Positions 38,552-46,693 are shown, counted from the stretch's first letter. The stretch: 64,000 nt of DNA from Ww85 sp963745765 (GCA_963745765.1 CAVUYQ010000020.1:1-64000); one strand, 5' to 3'. Translations and numbers: made by a program. Notes: generated by a model from the letters alone, not told the origin.

Positions 38552-39448
38552 TTAAACAGCTATAAGTTCTTTTATTTTCGGGGCAATTTCTTCAGGACTA
38601 TCAACAACATAGGCACCAGCCTCGGTAAGGGCTTTCATCTTGCCCCGGGCGGTACCACGTCCTTTTTCCACAATACTGCTGGCATGGGAAAACCGCATGC
38701 CTTCCGGAGCCCAGGCACCGGCGATAAAAACGACCAATGGTTTGGTAAATTCACCATTGGCAACGGTTTCCGCCGCCTCTTCTTCAAGGGTTCCACCGAT
38801 TTCACCGAAAATGGCCACGGCCTTGGTCTGATCATCCTTCTCAAATTGCTTCAGCACATCGGCCATCGTCATGCCCAGCACCGGTTCGGTTCCGATATGC
38901 ATGGCGGTACTGATGCCAAGCCCGGCAACCTTCAGGGCCCAGGGAACGGTTCCCGACTGCCCGCCGCTTCTGGAAATGACACCGACCGGACCCGGATCAA
39001 ACAAGGTATTGGCCCAGTCAACGCTGCCGCCGAGCCAACCGACGACGGCCTTGCCCGGGCTGATCATGCCGAGGCTGCCGGGACCGAGCAATTGCACATC
39101 GTGTTTCCGGGCATAGGAAACCATATCGATGACATCATGGACCGGGATACGCTCGACCGGCGAACAGACAAACTTGATGCCGGCGTCGATCGCCTCATAC
39201 ACAGCGCCGCGGAGCAGCGGGCCGGGCACAAAGGTTACCGCCGCATCGATCTGGCCCTGGGCCCTGATGGCCTCCTTGACCGTGTTGTATACCGGGATGC
39301 CATGTACTTCACTCCCGCCTTTTCCGGGGGTAACCCCTGCCACGACCCTGGTGCCGTAATCCTGCATATACTTGGTGCGGAGGGAACCTTCCCTGCCGGT
39401 GATACCTTGAACAACTACTGTGGTATTTTCATCCAATATTATAGACAT
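38552..39448 (-). CDS. mtkB: Malate-CoA ligase (malate thiokinase) alpha-type subunit
   Basis: A 298-residue subunit of the succinyl-CoA synthetase family. N-terminal CoA-binding Rossmann fold (VVVQGITGREGSLRTKYMQDYGTRVVAGVTPGKGG), GPGSLGMISPG where SucD has GPNCPG, GVISRSGGQSGTVPWAL near 155, and the phospho-His site in MRFSHASSIVEKGRGTARGK near 255. SucD itself would have a Cys-containing NCPG loop; the changed loop and the neighbouring mcl favour malate over succinate. It converts malyl-CoA, ADP and phosphate into malate, CoA and ATP, or the reverse, with the beta subunit at 39758. Between the two is a 4Fe-4S protein. Order is mtkA, Fe-S gene, mtkB, mcl with gaps of 12-21 bases, clearly one operon. 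Confidence 0.85.
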   Translation of the reverse strand: MSIILDENTTVVVQGITGREGSLRTKYMQDYGTRVVAGVTPGKGGSEVHGIPVYNTVKEAIRAQGQIDAAVTFVPGPLLRGAVYEAIDAGIKFVCSPVERIPVHDVIDMVSYARKHDVQLLGPGSLGMISPGKAVVGWLGGSVDWANTLFDPGPVGVISRSGGQSGTVPWALKVAGLGISTAMHIGTEPVLGMTMADVLKQFEKDDQTKAVAIFGEIGGTLEEEAAETVANGEFTKPLVVFIAGAWAPEGMRFSHASSIVEKGRGTARGKMKALTEAGAYVVDSPEEIAPKIKELIAV

Positions 39449-39460
39449 GTTTCCCCCTGC

Positions 39461-39745
39461 TCAGTCTGTACCATGTTTTTTTCTGTATGCATCCAATCCC
39501 TCGATGGGGGCCTCGATGGTAATCGCCGAATTGCCCTTGAACCAGCAGGCATATTCACAGGCCAGACACTCAGTACCTTTCCTGATTAACTCATCCGGAG
39601 TCCCTTCAACAGCAGGCTTGCCATCCTTCAGGACCAGGATGCCCCGGGCGTAGGTCTTGCACGCCTCGACACAGGCATGGGTCTCGCAGCCCTCGCACTT
39701 CTCTTCATCGATGATGATCTTGATCGTTTTTTCAGAAAATTCCAT
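39461..39745 (-). CDS. Small 4Fe-4S protein between the two malate-CoA ligase subunits
   Basis: A 94-residue protein with seven Cys in two groups: C17, C20, C25, C29 (CEGCETHACVEACK) and C60, C63, C67 (CLACEYACWFKGN). The first group can bind one 4Fe-4S cluster; the second has three Cys only, so a second cluster would be incomplete or have another ligand. This is not the CxxCxxCxxxCP spacing of standard 2[4Fe-4S] ferredoxins. It is 12 bases from each neighbour and cotranscribed with the ligase genes. Its link to an ATP-forming ligase, an enzyme without redox chemistry, is unexplained; it may be an electron carrier for glycolate oxidase or a scaffold protein. Confidence 0.8.
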   Translation of the reverse strand: MEFSEKTIKIIIDEEKCEGCETHACVEACKTYARGILVLKDGKPAVEGTPDELIRKGTECLACEYACWFKGNSAITIEAPIEGLDAYRKKHGTD

Positions 39746-39757
39746 ACTTATCTCCCT

Positions 39758-41014
39758 CTAGGCTGCAGCCTTGTCTTTGCGGTATTCATCGACCAGTGCG
39801 CGAACCCTGCCGCCGATAAACGTTGCATCATATACATGTTCCCGGTCGTAGATCTCCACCCGTGCATTAAGGCCGGCAAGGCCTTGTTTGAGGATCTCCT
39901 GGGATTCCTTTTCCTTGTTGCCGCAGAGCAGCAGGACTACCGGGAAGCCCGGACGATTCGGCAGCTCTTCCCTGAGCGCCTTGACGATGCCATGGGCGTG
40001 GTGCCACTGTTCCTGGTTGGCCATCATGAAGCCCGACAGGAAGTATCCCTCGATGCCCGGCTGGGACATGATCAGCTTGACGGTGCGGTAAACTTTTGAG
40101 GCGGTCGGGTTACCGCTCGTGTCGGCATAATCTGCCACCTTGAGACCCACCTTGTTCAGTGCGTCCATGCCAAGCATGGCCGCCCCGCCGCCGATGCCGT
40201 GATAGCCGACATAGCCGCCTTTGGCGACTTCTTCAGGCGATGCCATCTCGGCGATATAGCTGGTGCCGCGAAAATCGCTCGCCTCGTACGACCAGCCCAT
40301 CAGGTCAAGATCGGTTGGTTCCTTCAGGAATTCACGGCCAATCTTGATACCGAATTCAGGATGTCTGAAAACGGCCTGGTCGTCCGCTTCCATACGGCAG
40401 TCGGCAGCATAGACCTTGCCGTCCTCGGTAAGGACCAGCGGGTTAATCTCCAGTGTCCGGCAGTCATTCTTGCGAAAGGCGTTGTAGAGTTTTAAAATCA
40501 CATCTGCAAGCGGCCGCAGGGCAGCACCCTGGACGCCCATCGATACACACATGTCAAGGGTGTCGTGTATCATCAGTCCCTTGATGACGTCAACATTGAG
40601 CGTGGCGATTTTATCCTCGGGTACCGACTCGATATCCATGCCGCCTTCCGGGCTGAACATAAGGACAGGACCACGCACATCCTGGGCTGAATTAATTATC
40701 AGTCCGGCATAGAACTCCTGGGCGATGGCAAGCTGTTCTTCAACAAGAACCTGCTTGACCGTCAATCCCTTGATATCCATACCGAGGATTTGCTCGGCCG
40801 CCTTGCCGGCCTCTTCCGGGGTCGATGCAAGCTTGACACCTCCCGCTTTACCACGCCCGCCGGCGAGAACCTGAGCTTTTACAACAACCGGTTTGCCGAT
40901 TTTTCTTGCAATCTCAACGGCCTCTTCCGGGGTCTTGGCCACATCACCTTCAGGGATGGGAATGCCAGCTTTTTTGAAATAACTTTTCCCCTGAAATTCT
41001 AGAAACTTTGCCAT
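39758..41014 (-). CDS. mtkA: Malate-CoA ligase (malate thiokinase) beta-type subunit
   Basis: A 418-residue subunit with an ATP-grasp domain: FKKAGIPIPEGDVAKTPEEAVEIA, PVVVKAQVLAGGRGKAGGVKL near 43 (ATP site), LTVKQVLVEEQ near 94, EINPLVLTEDGKVYAADCRMEADD near 208 (Mg site), then a flavodoxin-like C-terminal domain (GIGGGAAMLGMDALNKVGLKVADYADTSGNPTASKVYR). The length is slightly above SucC (about 390). Family members include succinyl-CoA, malate and citryl-CoA synthetases; malate is proposed because mcl and glycolate oxidase follow. RBS AAAGGAGGAAAG stands before the ATG. The promoter region shared with dctP has two GntR-type operators. Confidence 0.87.
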   Translation of the reverse strand: MAKFLEFQGKSYFKKAGIPIPEGDVAKTPEEAVEIARKIGKPVVVKAQVLAGGRGKAGGVKLASTPEEAGKAAEQILGMDIKGLTVKQVLVEEQLAIAQEFYAGLIINSAQDVRGPVLMFSPEGGMDIESVPEDKIATLNVDVIKGLMIHDTLDMCVSMGVQGAALRPLADVILKLYNAFRKNDCRTLEINPLVLTEDGKVYAADCRMEADDQAVFRHPEFGIKIGREFLKEPTDLDLMGWSYEASDFRGTSYIAEMASPEEVAKGGYVGYHGIGGGAAMLGMDALNKVGLKVADYADTSGNPTASKVYRTVKLIMSQPGIEGYFLSGFMMANQEQWHHAHGIVKALREELPNRPGFPVVLLLCGNKEKESQEILKQGLAGLNARVEIYDREHVYDATFIGGRVRALVDEYRKDKAAA

Positions 41015-41130
41015 CTTTCCTCCGTATTCACTGATGTATTGTATTTTGAACGTAATTCAGGTCAGCCATATGGCTTTTCCGCAAAAAACAGCACACTGAA
41101 CCACTCGATCAACCATTGCCAGTTCCGCAC

Positions 41131-41174
41131 TGGTAAGACCAGACCAAAATGTCATGTCGCAGGCTGAATGTCAA
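41131..41174 (-). promoter_or_regulatory. Candidate mtkA promoter with TGGTNNNACCA operator at the start site
   Basis: Minus strand: TTGACA (41174-41169), 17-base spacer, CATTTT as a poor -10 (41151-41146), and TGGTCTTACCA (41141-41131) covering the expected start. The operator is an 11-base form of the PdhR/LldR-type site, fitting repression by the FadR-family protein at 27449. Confidence 0.55.
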
Positions 41175-41682
41175 GCTATTTTGGTGTGCATACGCAAAGT
41201 TTTCTCACGTACCTTTGCAGATCCCCGGAAAGCGCAAAACTCAAAACCCCACAACAGGCAGGTAATGATAAACAAAGAGCAATTTCTCTGTTCAAAACCT
41301 TTTATCTTTCATTTCAATATTACTCAGAAAACGAACAAACAATTATTAAACCAGCAATAAGAGCGCTTGGCAGGCCGTATCGTCATCTTATAACTTTATT
41401 GTAATAATAGATCGTACAATCAGCATCTTAGCAGATAAATTCTGATAATCGGTGAATTCTCAAGCATGGATTTATTTCCTGTAACAACAGCATCTTATCG
41501 TTATTGCTTAACAGAAAGGAGCAGGAATAGCAGCCACGGTTCTTATTTTGGTATCGTCTCCTCTGCCCGGTTATTTTCCTCTTTTTTGGGGGTTGTCCAG
41601 GTTGAAGAAATCAGGTAAAAAGCACAAGCGTAAAAGTAAGCTCCAAAACGTGTTGTCGAATGCACTTTGAATCCAAAACCAT

Positions 41683-41732
41683 TTGACATATCGTGTAAAA
41701 AAGGCTAAGTAGAAGCATACTTGGTTTGACCA
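41683..41732 (+). promoter_or_regulatory. Candidate dctP promoter with TGGTNNNACCA operator at the start site
   Basis: Plus strand: TTGACA (41683-41688), 17-base spacer, TAAGTA as weak -10 (41706-41711), and TGGTTTGACCA (41722-41732) just past the expected start. The same layout as at mtkA, which argues for joint control. The leader to dctP would be about 350 bases. Confidence 0.5.
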
Positions 41733-41782
41733 GTAAGTCAAGCAACCGAAGTAGACATGATGTATTGATTTTAATGCGTTTT

Positions 41783-41807
41783 GCCTGGTACTCAAAATTG
41801 ACCAGGC
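41783..41807. promoter_or_regulatory. Inverted repeat GCCTGGT / ACCAGGC near the dctP operator
   Basis: Perfect 7-bp arms at 41783-41789 and 41801-41807, 11 bases apart. The arms contain the same TGGT/ACCA half-sites as the GntR-type operators and may be a spaced auxiliary site; a leader hairpin is the alternative. Confidence 0.4.
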
Positions 41808-42077
41808 ATTATTATCAACGATACAGATACGGTTACTTTAATATCCTCATAGCGCCTAAGAGCCTTCGTTTCGCAGACTGTTATTTTTCTCGCAAAATCC
41901 AAAAAGCTCATGCGTTTATTAACTGAAACCACTGATGTGCCACCCGGGATTAATGCAGTAAAAAATATCCCGATAAAAAATGATGTCCGTAGTTTCAATA
42001 AGCAGTTCATCTGGGTTCAACCTTCTCTCACTTGAATTGTTGAAATCACCAACCCCTTCATTACAAGGAGTTGTACT

Positions 42078-43226
42078 ATGCAGGAACAAGGACAGAAGAA
42101 AGAAGTAGCTGTAGTGAAAGCACCGGAGAACAATGATCGCCGGAAGTTTTTGAAAACCGCGTCGCTAGCTGGTGCAGCCGTTGCCGCAAGTTCTGCCGTC
42201 GGACCGTTTATAAAGACCTCCAGTGCCGCGACGGTCTGGAAAATGCAGACGGTATGGGACGCCGGAACAAGCGGATATACGCTGTTTGAGAAATGGTGTA
42301 AGAGCTTCAAGGAGAAATCAGGCGGCGAACTTGATATTCTGCCGTTCCCGGCAAAATCAGTTGCAGCCGACAACAACGCGCTGTTTGAAGCGGTAAAAAC
42401 CGGCGTTCTCCAGGGCATGATGCCCTTTACACTGTACTGGGCCGGTAAAATTCCCGCCTCGGTTTTCCTCTCATCATACCCTATGGGCCCGGATCAGCCC
42501 GCCCAGTGGGACATCATGTACGATGCCCTCGGCATGAAAGAGATGGCACGGAAGATTTATGGCAAGCACGGCCTGTTCTATGTCGGACACGTCCAGCATG
42601 ACGCCAATATCATCCACTCCAAGAAACCGGTTACTTCCCTGGAAGATTTTAAAGGCATGAAACTGCGTGTACCCGGCGGCATGGTTGCCGAGGTGTTCCA
42701 GTCGTTTGGCGCCTCCACCGTTTCACTGCCTGGTTCGGATATCTTCCCGGCCCTTGAAAAAGGTACCATTGACGCCGCCGACTATGTCGGACCGGCCGTC
42801 AACTGGGATCTCGGCTTTGCCCAGGTAACCAAGTATATCCTGTTTGGCCCTCCAGGAGTGATGTCACTCTATCAGCCGGTTGACCTGATGGAGATCACCT
42901 GTAACATCGGCGCCTGGAAGCGACTGTCTCCGGCAATGCAGGCTTTGATGGAAGAGCAGGTCAAAGTATTGTCCAGTGAACATTATCTCGGCATCCAGAA
43001 AGCTAATGTTGCTGCACTGGCCAAGTTTCAAGACGCCGGCTGTATTATAAACCGCATGTCCGCAGAGGATGCGGTAAAGTTCAGGCAGAACGCCATACCG
43101 ATCTGGTACAACTGGGGCAAGAAAAGTCCGGATGCGGCCGAGGTACTTGCGTTTCAAATCGACTTCATGCTGAACCCTCTGATGGGATATCTTGACCATG
43201 CTGATATCAAGGGGATGTCGCTGTAA
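42078..43226 (+). CDS. dctP: TRAP transporter solute-binding protein, TakP-like
   Basis: A 382-residue periplasmic receptor. The N-terminus carries a twin-arginine signal (RRKFLK at 21-26, then LAGAAVAASSAVGPF), suggesting folding in the cytoplasm before export. The mature part (WKMQTVWDAGTSGYTLFEKW, LKDFKGMKLRVPGGMVAEVFQSFG in the conserved DctP core near 190-210, ALEKGTIDAADYVGP) is of the TakP type that binds 2-oxo or 2-hydroxy acids. The Arg in KLRVPG binds the carboxylate. RBS AAGGAG sits seven bases before the ATG. A terminator between it and the permease genes would keep it the most abundant component. Likely cargo in this context: glycolate, glyoxylate or lactate. Confidence 0.9.
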   Translation: MQEQGQKKEVAVVKAPENNDRRKFLKTASLAGAAVAASSAVGPFIKTSSAATVWKMQTVWDAGTSGYTLFEKWCKSFKEKSGGELDILPFPAKSVAADNNALFEAVKTGVLQGMMPFTLYWAGKIPASVFLSSYPMGPDQPAQWDIMYDALGMKEMARKIYGKHGLFYVGHVQHDANIIHSKKPVTSLEDFKGMKLRVPGGMVAEVFQSFGASTVSLPGSDIFPALEKGTIDAADYVGPAVNWDLGFAQVTKYILFGPPGVMSLYQPVDLMEITCNIGAWKRLSPAMQALMEEQVKVLSSEHYLGIQKANVAALAKFQDAGCIINRMSAEDAVKFRQNAIPIWYNWGKKSPDAAEVLAFQIDFMLNPLMGYLDHADIKGMSL

Positions 43227-43260
43227 TCTTTCAGCACAATAGTTCCAGTATTTTTTGATA

Positions 43261-43289
43261 AAAACGGAGGTCTTCGGGCCTCCGTTTTT
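43261..43289 (+). terminator. Partial terminator between dctP and permease genes
   Basis: AAAACGGAGG (43261-43270) pairs with CCTCCGTTTT (43279-43288), loop of eight, followed by T. It lies 35 bases after dctP stop and before the small TM gene. Expected to let part of the transcripts proceed. Confidence 0.85.
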
Positions 43290-43324
43290 CATACCTGATT
43301 AGCCAGAAAGGGAGCTTGTCTAAC

Positions 43325-43477
43325 ATGAACGGAGAAACGATAGATTTTGGCTTTGTCCTGCCCCACTGGTTCTATTGGAGCTGGCTGGGTCTGATGCCGA
43401 TCGCCATGATAGTAATCTGTTATTATCTAGAAAGAAAACAATTTGAAAAAGACGGCACGCTGCCGAATCAGCAGTGA
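43325..43477 (+). CDS. 50-residue single-span membrane protein before dctQ
   Basis: ATG at 43325, TGA at 43475-43477; its end overlaps the dctQ GTG start by GTGA. Residues about 10-38 (FVLPHWFYWSWLGLMPIAMIVICYYL) are one aromatic-rich transmembrane helix, then a short charged tail. AAAGGGAGCTTG upstream can act as ribosome site. It is too small for most gene finders. Some TRAP operons carry such short extra membrane proteins of unknown role; translational coupling to dctQ supports that it is real. Confidence 0.65.
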   Translation: MNGETIDFGFVLPHWFYWSWLGLMPIAMIVICYYLERKQFEKDGTLPNQQ

Positions 43478-44003
43478 GACTAAGTGCCGTAGAGGTCTCG
43501 AGTAACGCGATTATACGAATTTTGGACTGGATATCAGAACATAGCGGCCAGTTTGTCGCTTCTGGACCATCACCGCCGTGGTTTTCTATGCCTTTGAAGT
43601 TATCGCCCGTTATATCTTCAACAAACCGACCATCTGGGTGCATGAGGCATCATTTCTTCTTTTCGGCATGCAGTATCTGCTTGCCGGCGCCTACGCCTAT
43701 CTGCACGGTTCTCACGTGGCGGTGGATATCATCTACAACAAATTTCCCAAGCGCGGCCAATACGGACTTGATATTTTTACCTCCGTTTTTTCCTTTATCT
43801 TCTTTATCGTCCTGATGGGAACTTCATACGGATTTATGATGGATTCCATCGGCATGCGTGAACGCACCATGGAGACCTGGCAGGTCCATTATTATCCGGT
43901 CAAGGCAATGATGCTTGTTGGTGGCATACTGATTACTCTTGCGGCCATATCAAAGCTGTACAAAGATATTAAACGTTTCAATCAACTTGGTAGGAGTGCG
44001 TAA
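43474..44003 (+). pseudogene. dctQ: TRAP transporter small permease DctQ, one frameshift
   Basis: About 175 codons. The start GTG overlaps the previous stop; N-terminal MRLSAVEVSSNAIIRILDWISEHSGQF is followed, in another frame after about 43555, by RFWTITAVVFYAFEVIARYIFNKPTIWVHEASFLLFGMQYLLAGAYAYLHGSHVAVDII, the defining DctQ region with four helices (WVHE, GSHVAVD motifs). The last helix is at about 155-170. It forms the small membrane subunit that docks with DctP and DctM. The single shift probably is a sequence error, given that everything else is conserved. Confidence 0.8.
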
Positions 44004-44005
44004 TC

Positions 44006-45553
44006 ATGGCTGCTGCAATACAGACAAACACAGAAAAGAAGCCTTTTAAGAAAGGCGGCCTGTTCTGGAGTATCGTCGTCTACGGGGCGACGATACTCCT
44101 GGCCCTTGCTGTCCTGGTCGAGATGATCAATATCCTGTTCTACGATCCGTATGGGGACAAATACTTCCTCTTCAGGGCGGCGGGATGCCTTTCCGGATAC
44201 CCGATCTCAACCTTGACCTGGTACATGTTCGGCAGCCTCGTCGTCTTCCTGATGGCCGGTCTCCCGCTGGCCTTTGTTACCGGCGGACTCGGCTGTGTCT
44301 TCATCTATCTGGTCGGTGACCAGGCGATGCTCAATCTCCTGCCGAGCCGTATCTTCCCGATGATGACCAACTCCGACCTGTCCGCCATCCCGCTGTTTAT
44401 CTTTATGGCGGCCATGCTCGAGAAGGCAGGAATCATCGAGGAGATGTTTGCCGTCGTCTATAAGTGGATGGGCGGCCTGCGCGGCGGTCTGGCGGCGGCA
44501 ACCATTGTCGCCTCGACCATCCTTGCCGCGATGGTCGGTGTTATCGGGGCGGCAGTCGTGACCATGGGCATCCTTGCCCTGCCGGCAATGCTGAACACGA
44601 AATTACGATGAGAAAATTGCACTGGGGTCAATCATGGCCGGCGGAACGCTGGGTATCCTGATCCCGCCGTCGATCCTGGCAATTCTCTATGCCGTTGTCG
44701 CACAGCAGTCGGTCGGTGAGCTCTATATGGGCTCATTTATTCCCGGCCTGATGCTTTCCGGTATGTACGTAACCTATGTGCTCGTTCGTTCCTACCTGAA
44801 CCCGAAGCCTCTGCCCGGCCCTGCCGAAAGAGGAACTGATCAGCTGGTGGGAAAAGATCAAGCTGCTCAAAGGGCTGATCGCTCCAATCTTCCTGGTTTT
44901 TCTTGTTCTTGGTCTGCTCTTCGGCGGTATCGCCACGCCGGTTGAAGCGGCGGGAATCGGCTCCTGCGGCTCGGTTATCGTTGCCATGATCCAGAGAAAG
45001 TTCAGCCTGCTGGTTCTCAAAGAAGCCAGCCTTACCACCCTGCGCGCCTCAACCATGGTCCTCTGGATCATGTTCGGTGCCTCGGTCTTTGTCGGTTTCT
45101 ATATCCTGCAGGGCGGCCAGGCCTTTATCACCGATACCATGCTCGGCCTTGGTCTTGGACCATACGGCATCCTCTTCCTGATGATGTTCCTGCTCGTTAT
45201 TCTCGGCATGTTCCTCGACTGGGTCGGCATCCTGCTGCTTGCCGTACCGATCTTCGTACCGATCATCAAATCGCTTCACATTCCCCGGTCTGTTCGGATT
45301 ACCGGGACCGGCGCCTGACGATGTCGCCCTGTGGTTCGGTGTTTTGTACATTATCAATATGCAGATGTCTTTTTTGAGCCCGCCGTTTGGCTATGCGCTG
45401 TTTTATATCCGTGGTGTTACGCCGCCGCATATCCAGATGGCCACCATCTTCAAGGCAGCCCTCGTATTTCTGGTCATGCAATGTATCGGTCTGGCGATCT
45501 GTGTATTGTTTCCGTCAGTCATCACCTATTTCCCGAACATGATTTACGGGTAA
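44006..45553 (+). pseudogene. dctM: TRAP transporter large permease DctM, three frameshifts
   Basis: About 515 codons, in frame order 44006-44605, 44605-44815, 44815-45275 and 45275-45553. Hydrophobic throughout. Family markers: FVTGGLGCVFIYL, SDLSAIPLFIFMAAMLEKAGI near 44380-44425, AAATIVASTILAAMVGVIGAAVVTMGILALPAML, GTLGILIPPSILAILYAVVAQQSVGELYMGSFIPGLML and ATPVEAAGIGS near 44935. This is the Na+-coupled transport subunit of the importer. It uses the same transcript as dctQ; start ATG 44006 has GGAG 10 bases upstream. A strong terminator follows at 45612. Shifts near 44601, 44815 and 45275 may be sequence errors. Confidence 0.8.
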
Positions 45554-45611
45554 AAGCTGAAGCAAGCGGCAGTAGTGCCGCACCTGCGTTCATCGTCATT
45601 TAGATGACATT

Positions 45612-45649
45612 AAAGAGCCCTGGCTGTATACTGCACCAGGGCTCTTTTT
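45612..45649 (+). terminator. Rho-independent terminator after dctM
   Basis: AAAGAGCCCTGG (45612-45623) and CCAGGGCTCTTT (45636-45647), a perfect 12-bp stem with 12-base loop and a T-run. It closes the TRAP operon; the formyltransferase RBS follows 18 bases later. Confidence 0.9.
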
Positions 45650-45683
45650 CTATCTGCTATCTATCGAGAGAAGGGAGGAAACT

Positions 45684-46598
45684 ATGCGGATCATCTTTAT
45701 CGGCCAGGCGGCCTTCGGCAGAGAAGCACTTGAGACGCTGCTCGGTCAGACAGAAAACATCGTTGGCGTTATCACCATTCCTGACGCACCGCAGCAGAAG
45801 CACGCAAACCCGGTGGCTGCGTGTGCACAGGAACAGAATATTCCGCTGCTGCAATCCTCGCTGTTGAAAAGCCAGCAAGCGGTTTCCTGGGTGAAAGAAC
45901 TTCAGCCCGACCTCCTCGTACTGGCCTTTGTCACTTCCTTTGTGCCGCAGGCCATGATTGATCTGGCCCGTTTCGGCGGCATCAATTACCACCCGTCGCT
46001 GCTGCCGAAATACCGTGGAGGTTCAGCCATCAACTGGGCGATCATCAACGGCGAAACCGAAACCGGCGTTACCATCCACGCCATCGATGCCGGCGTGGAT
46101 ACGGGTCCGATCCTTCTCCAGGAGAAAGTTTCCATAGATCCCGACGACACGGTAAAAAGTGTTTATTTCAATAAGCTCTATCCGCTTGGCATCAAAATGA
46201 TCGCCCGGGCGGTACAGATGATTCGTGAAGGGAAAACAGAGCCGGTTGCACAGGATGAGTCTCTGGCCTCGTTCCAGCCGGTCATCAGTACCAGGGATAC
46301 CGTTATTGATTGGAGCCGTTCCACGGAAAACCTCTACAACCTGATCAGAGGCGCAAACCCCGCCCCGGGCGCGGTAACCTCGCTGCATGGCGAATCCTGC
46401 CGGCTTTTTGATGCAAAACGAACAAACGGAAGTGGTATTCCGGGAAGTGTTCTGGAAGTTGCTGATAGCTATTTCAGCGTGGCAACGGGTGACGGCGCAA
46501 TTATGGTCCAATCGATTCAACCGCAAAAAGAGAAAAAGATGCCCGCACAGGAATTCGCCCGGAACCGGCAGCTCAAAGTGGGCGATCAGTTTTCCTAG
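45684..46598 (+). CDS. Formyltransferase-family protein (Fmt-like)
   Basis: A 304-residue protein. Residues 1-200 have the formyltransferase fold: RIIFIGQAAFGREALETLL, LLVLAFVTSFVPQAMIDLARFGGINYHPSLLPKYRGGSAINWAIINGE (catalytic Asn-His and Ser-Leu-Leu-Pro loop) and TGVTIHAIDAGVDTGPILLQE. Residues about 205-300 match the Fmt C-terminal beta-barrel (RDTVIDWSRSTENLYNLIRGANPAPGA). It would use 10-formyl-tetrahydrofolate. The acceptor is not clear: methionyl-tRNA is one option, but a gene next to a TRAP operon rather than to def/fmt partners, and the GINYHPSLLPKYRGGSA form also seen in ArnA or FDH-type proteins, leave room for a small-molecule acceptor. AGGGAGGAAACT precedes the start. Confidence 0.8.
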   Translation: MRIIFIGQAAFGREALETLLGQTENIVGVITIPDAPQQKHANPVAACAQEQNIPLLQSSLLKSQQAVSWVKELQPDLLVLAFVTSFVPQAMIDLARFGGINYHPSLLPKYRGGSAINWAIINGETETGVTIHAIDAGVDTGPILLQEKVSIDPDDTVKSVYFNKLYPLGIKMIARAVQMIREGKTEPVAQDESLASFQPVISTRDTVIDWSRSTENLYNLIRGANPAPGAVTSLHGESCRLFDAKRTNGSGIPGSVLEVADSYFSVATGDGAIMVQSIQPQKEKKMPAQEFARNRQLKVGDQFS

Positions 46599-46641
46599 GA
46601 GATTGTCGGATTATGCCCTTTTTCCCCATCTCTGCGTTATT
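46597..46641 (+). repeat. Repeat family B, partial copy
   Basis: Nearly identical to the left 45 bases of 19585-19726 (GTCGGATT, CCCTTTTTCCCCATCTCTG, CGTTATT). It begins at the stop codon of the formyltransferase gene. The right half and inverted end are missing, so this is a remnant. Confidence 0.7.
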
Positions 46642-46693
46642 GAATAAACAGGCTTTTGCCAGTTATCATTTTAAAACAACAGAAGGATAATCC

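Larger units (their letters stand above)
41015..42077. other. Divergent regulatory region of 1.06 kb
   Basis: AT-rich region between mtkA (minus) and dctP (plus). Short frames here lack ribosome sites. It holds two TGGTNNNACCA palindromes, a third inverted pair GCCTGGT/ACCAGGC, and a TTGACA-like promoter on each strand (annotated separately). The length is much more than two promoters need; leader RNAs or a lost gene are possible. Confidence 0.6.

Noticed and set aside
38546..39589. 347-codon plus-strand frame over mtkB
   Set aside because: Antisense to an intact ligase subunit that has the phospho-His motif.
41571..42010. Several 60-75 codon frames in the mtkA-dctP intergenic region
   Set aside because: Overlapping on both strands, no ribosome sites; palindromic operator-like sequence explains the region better.
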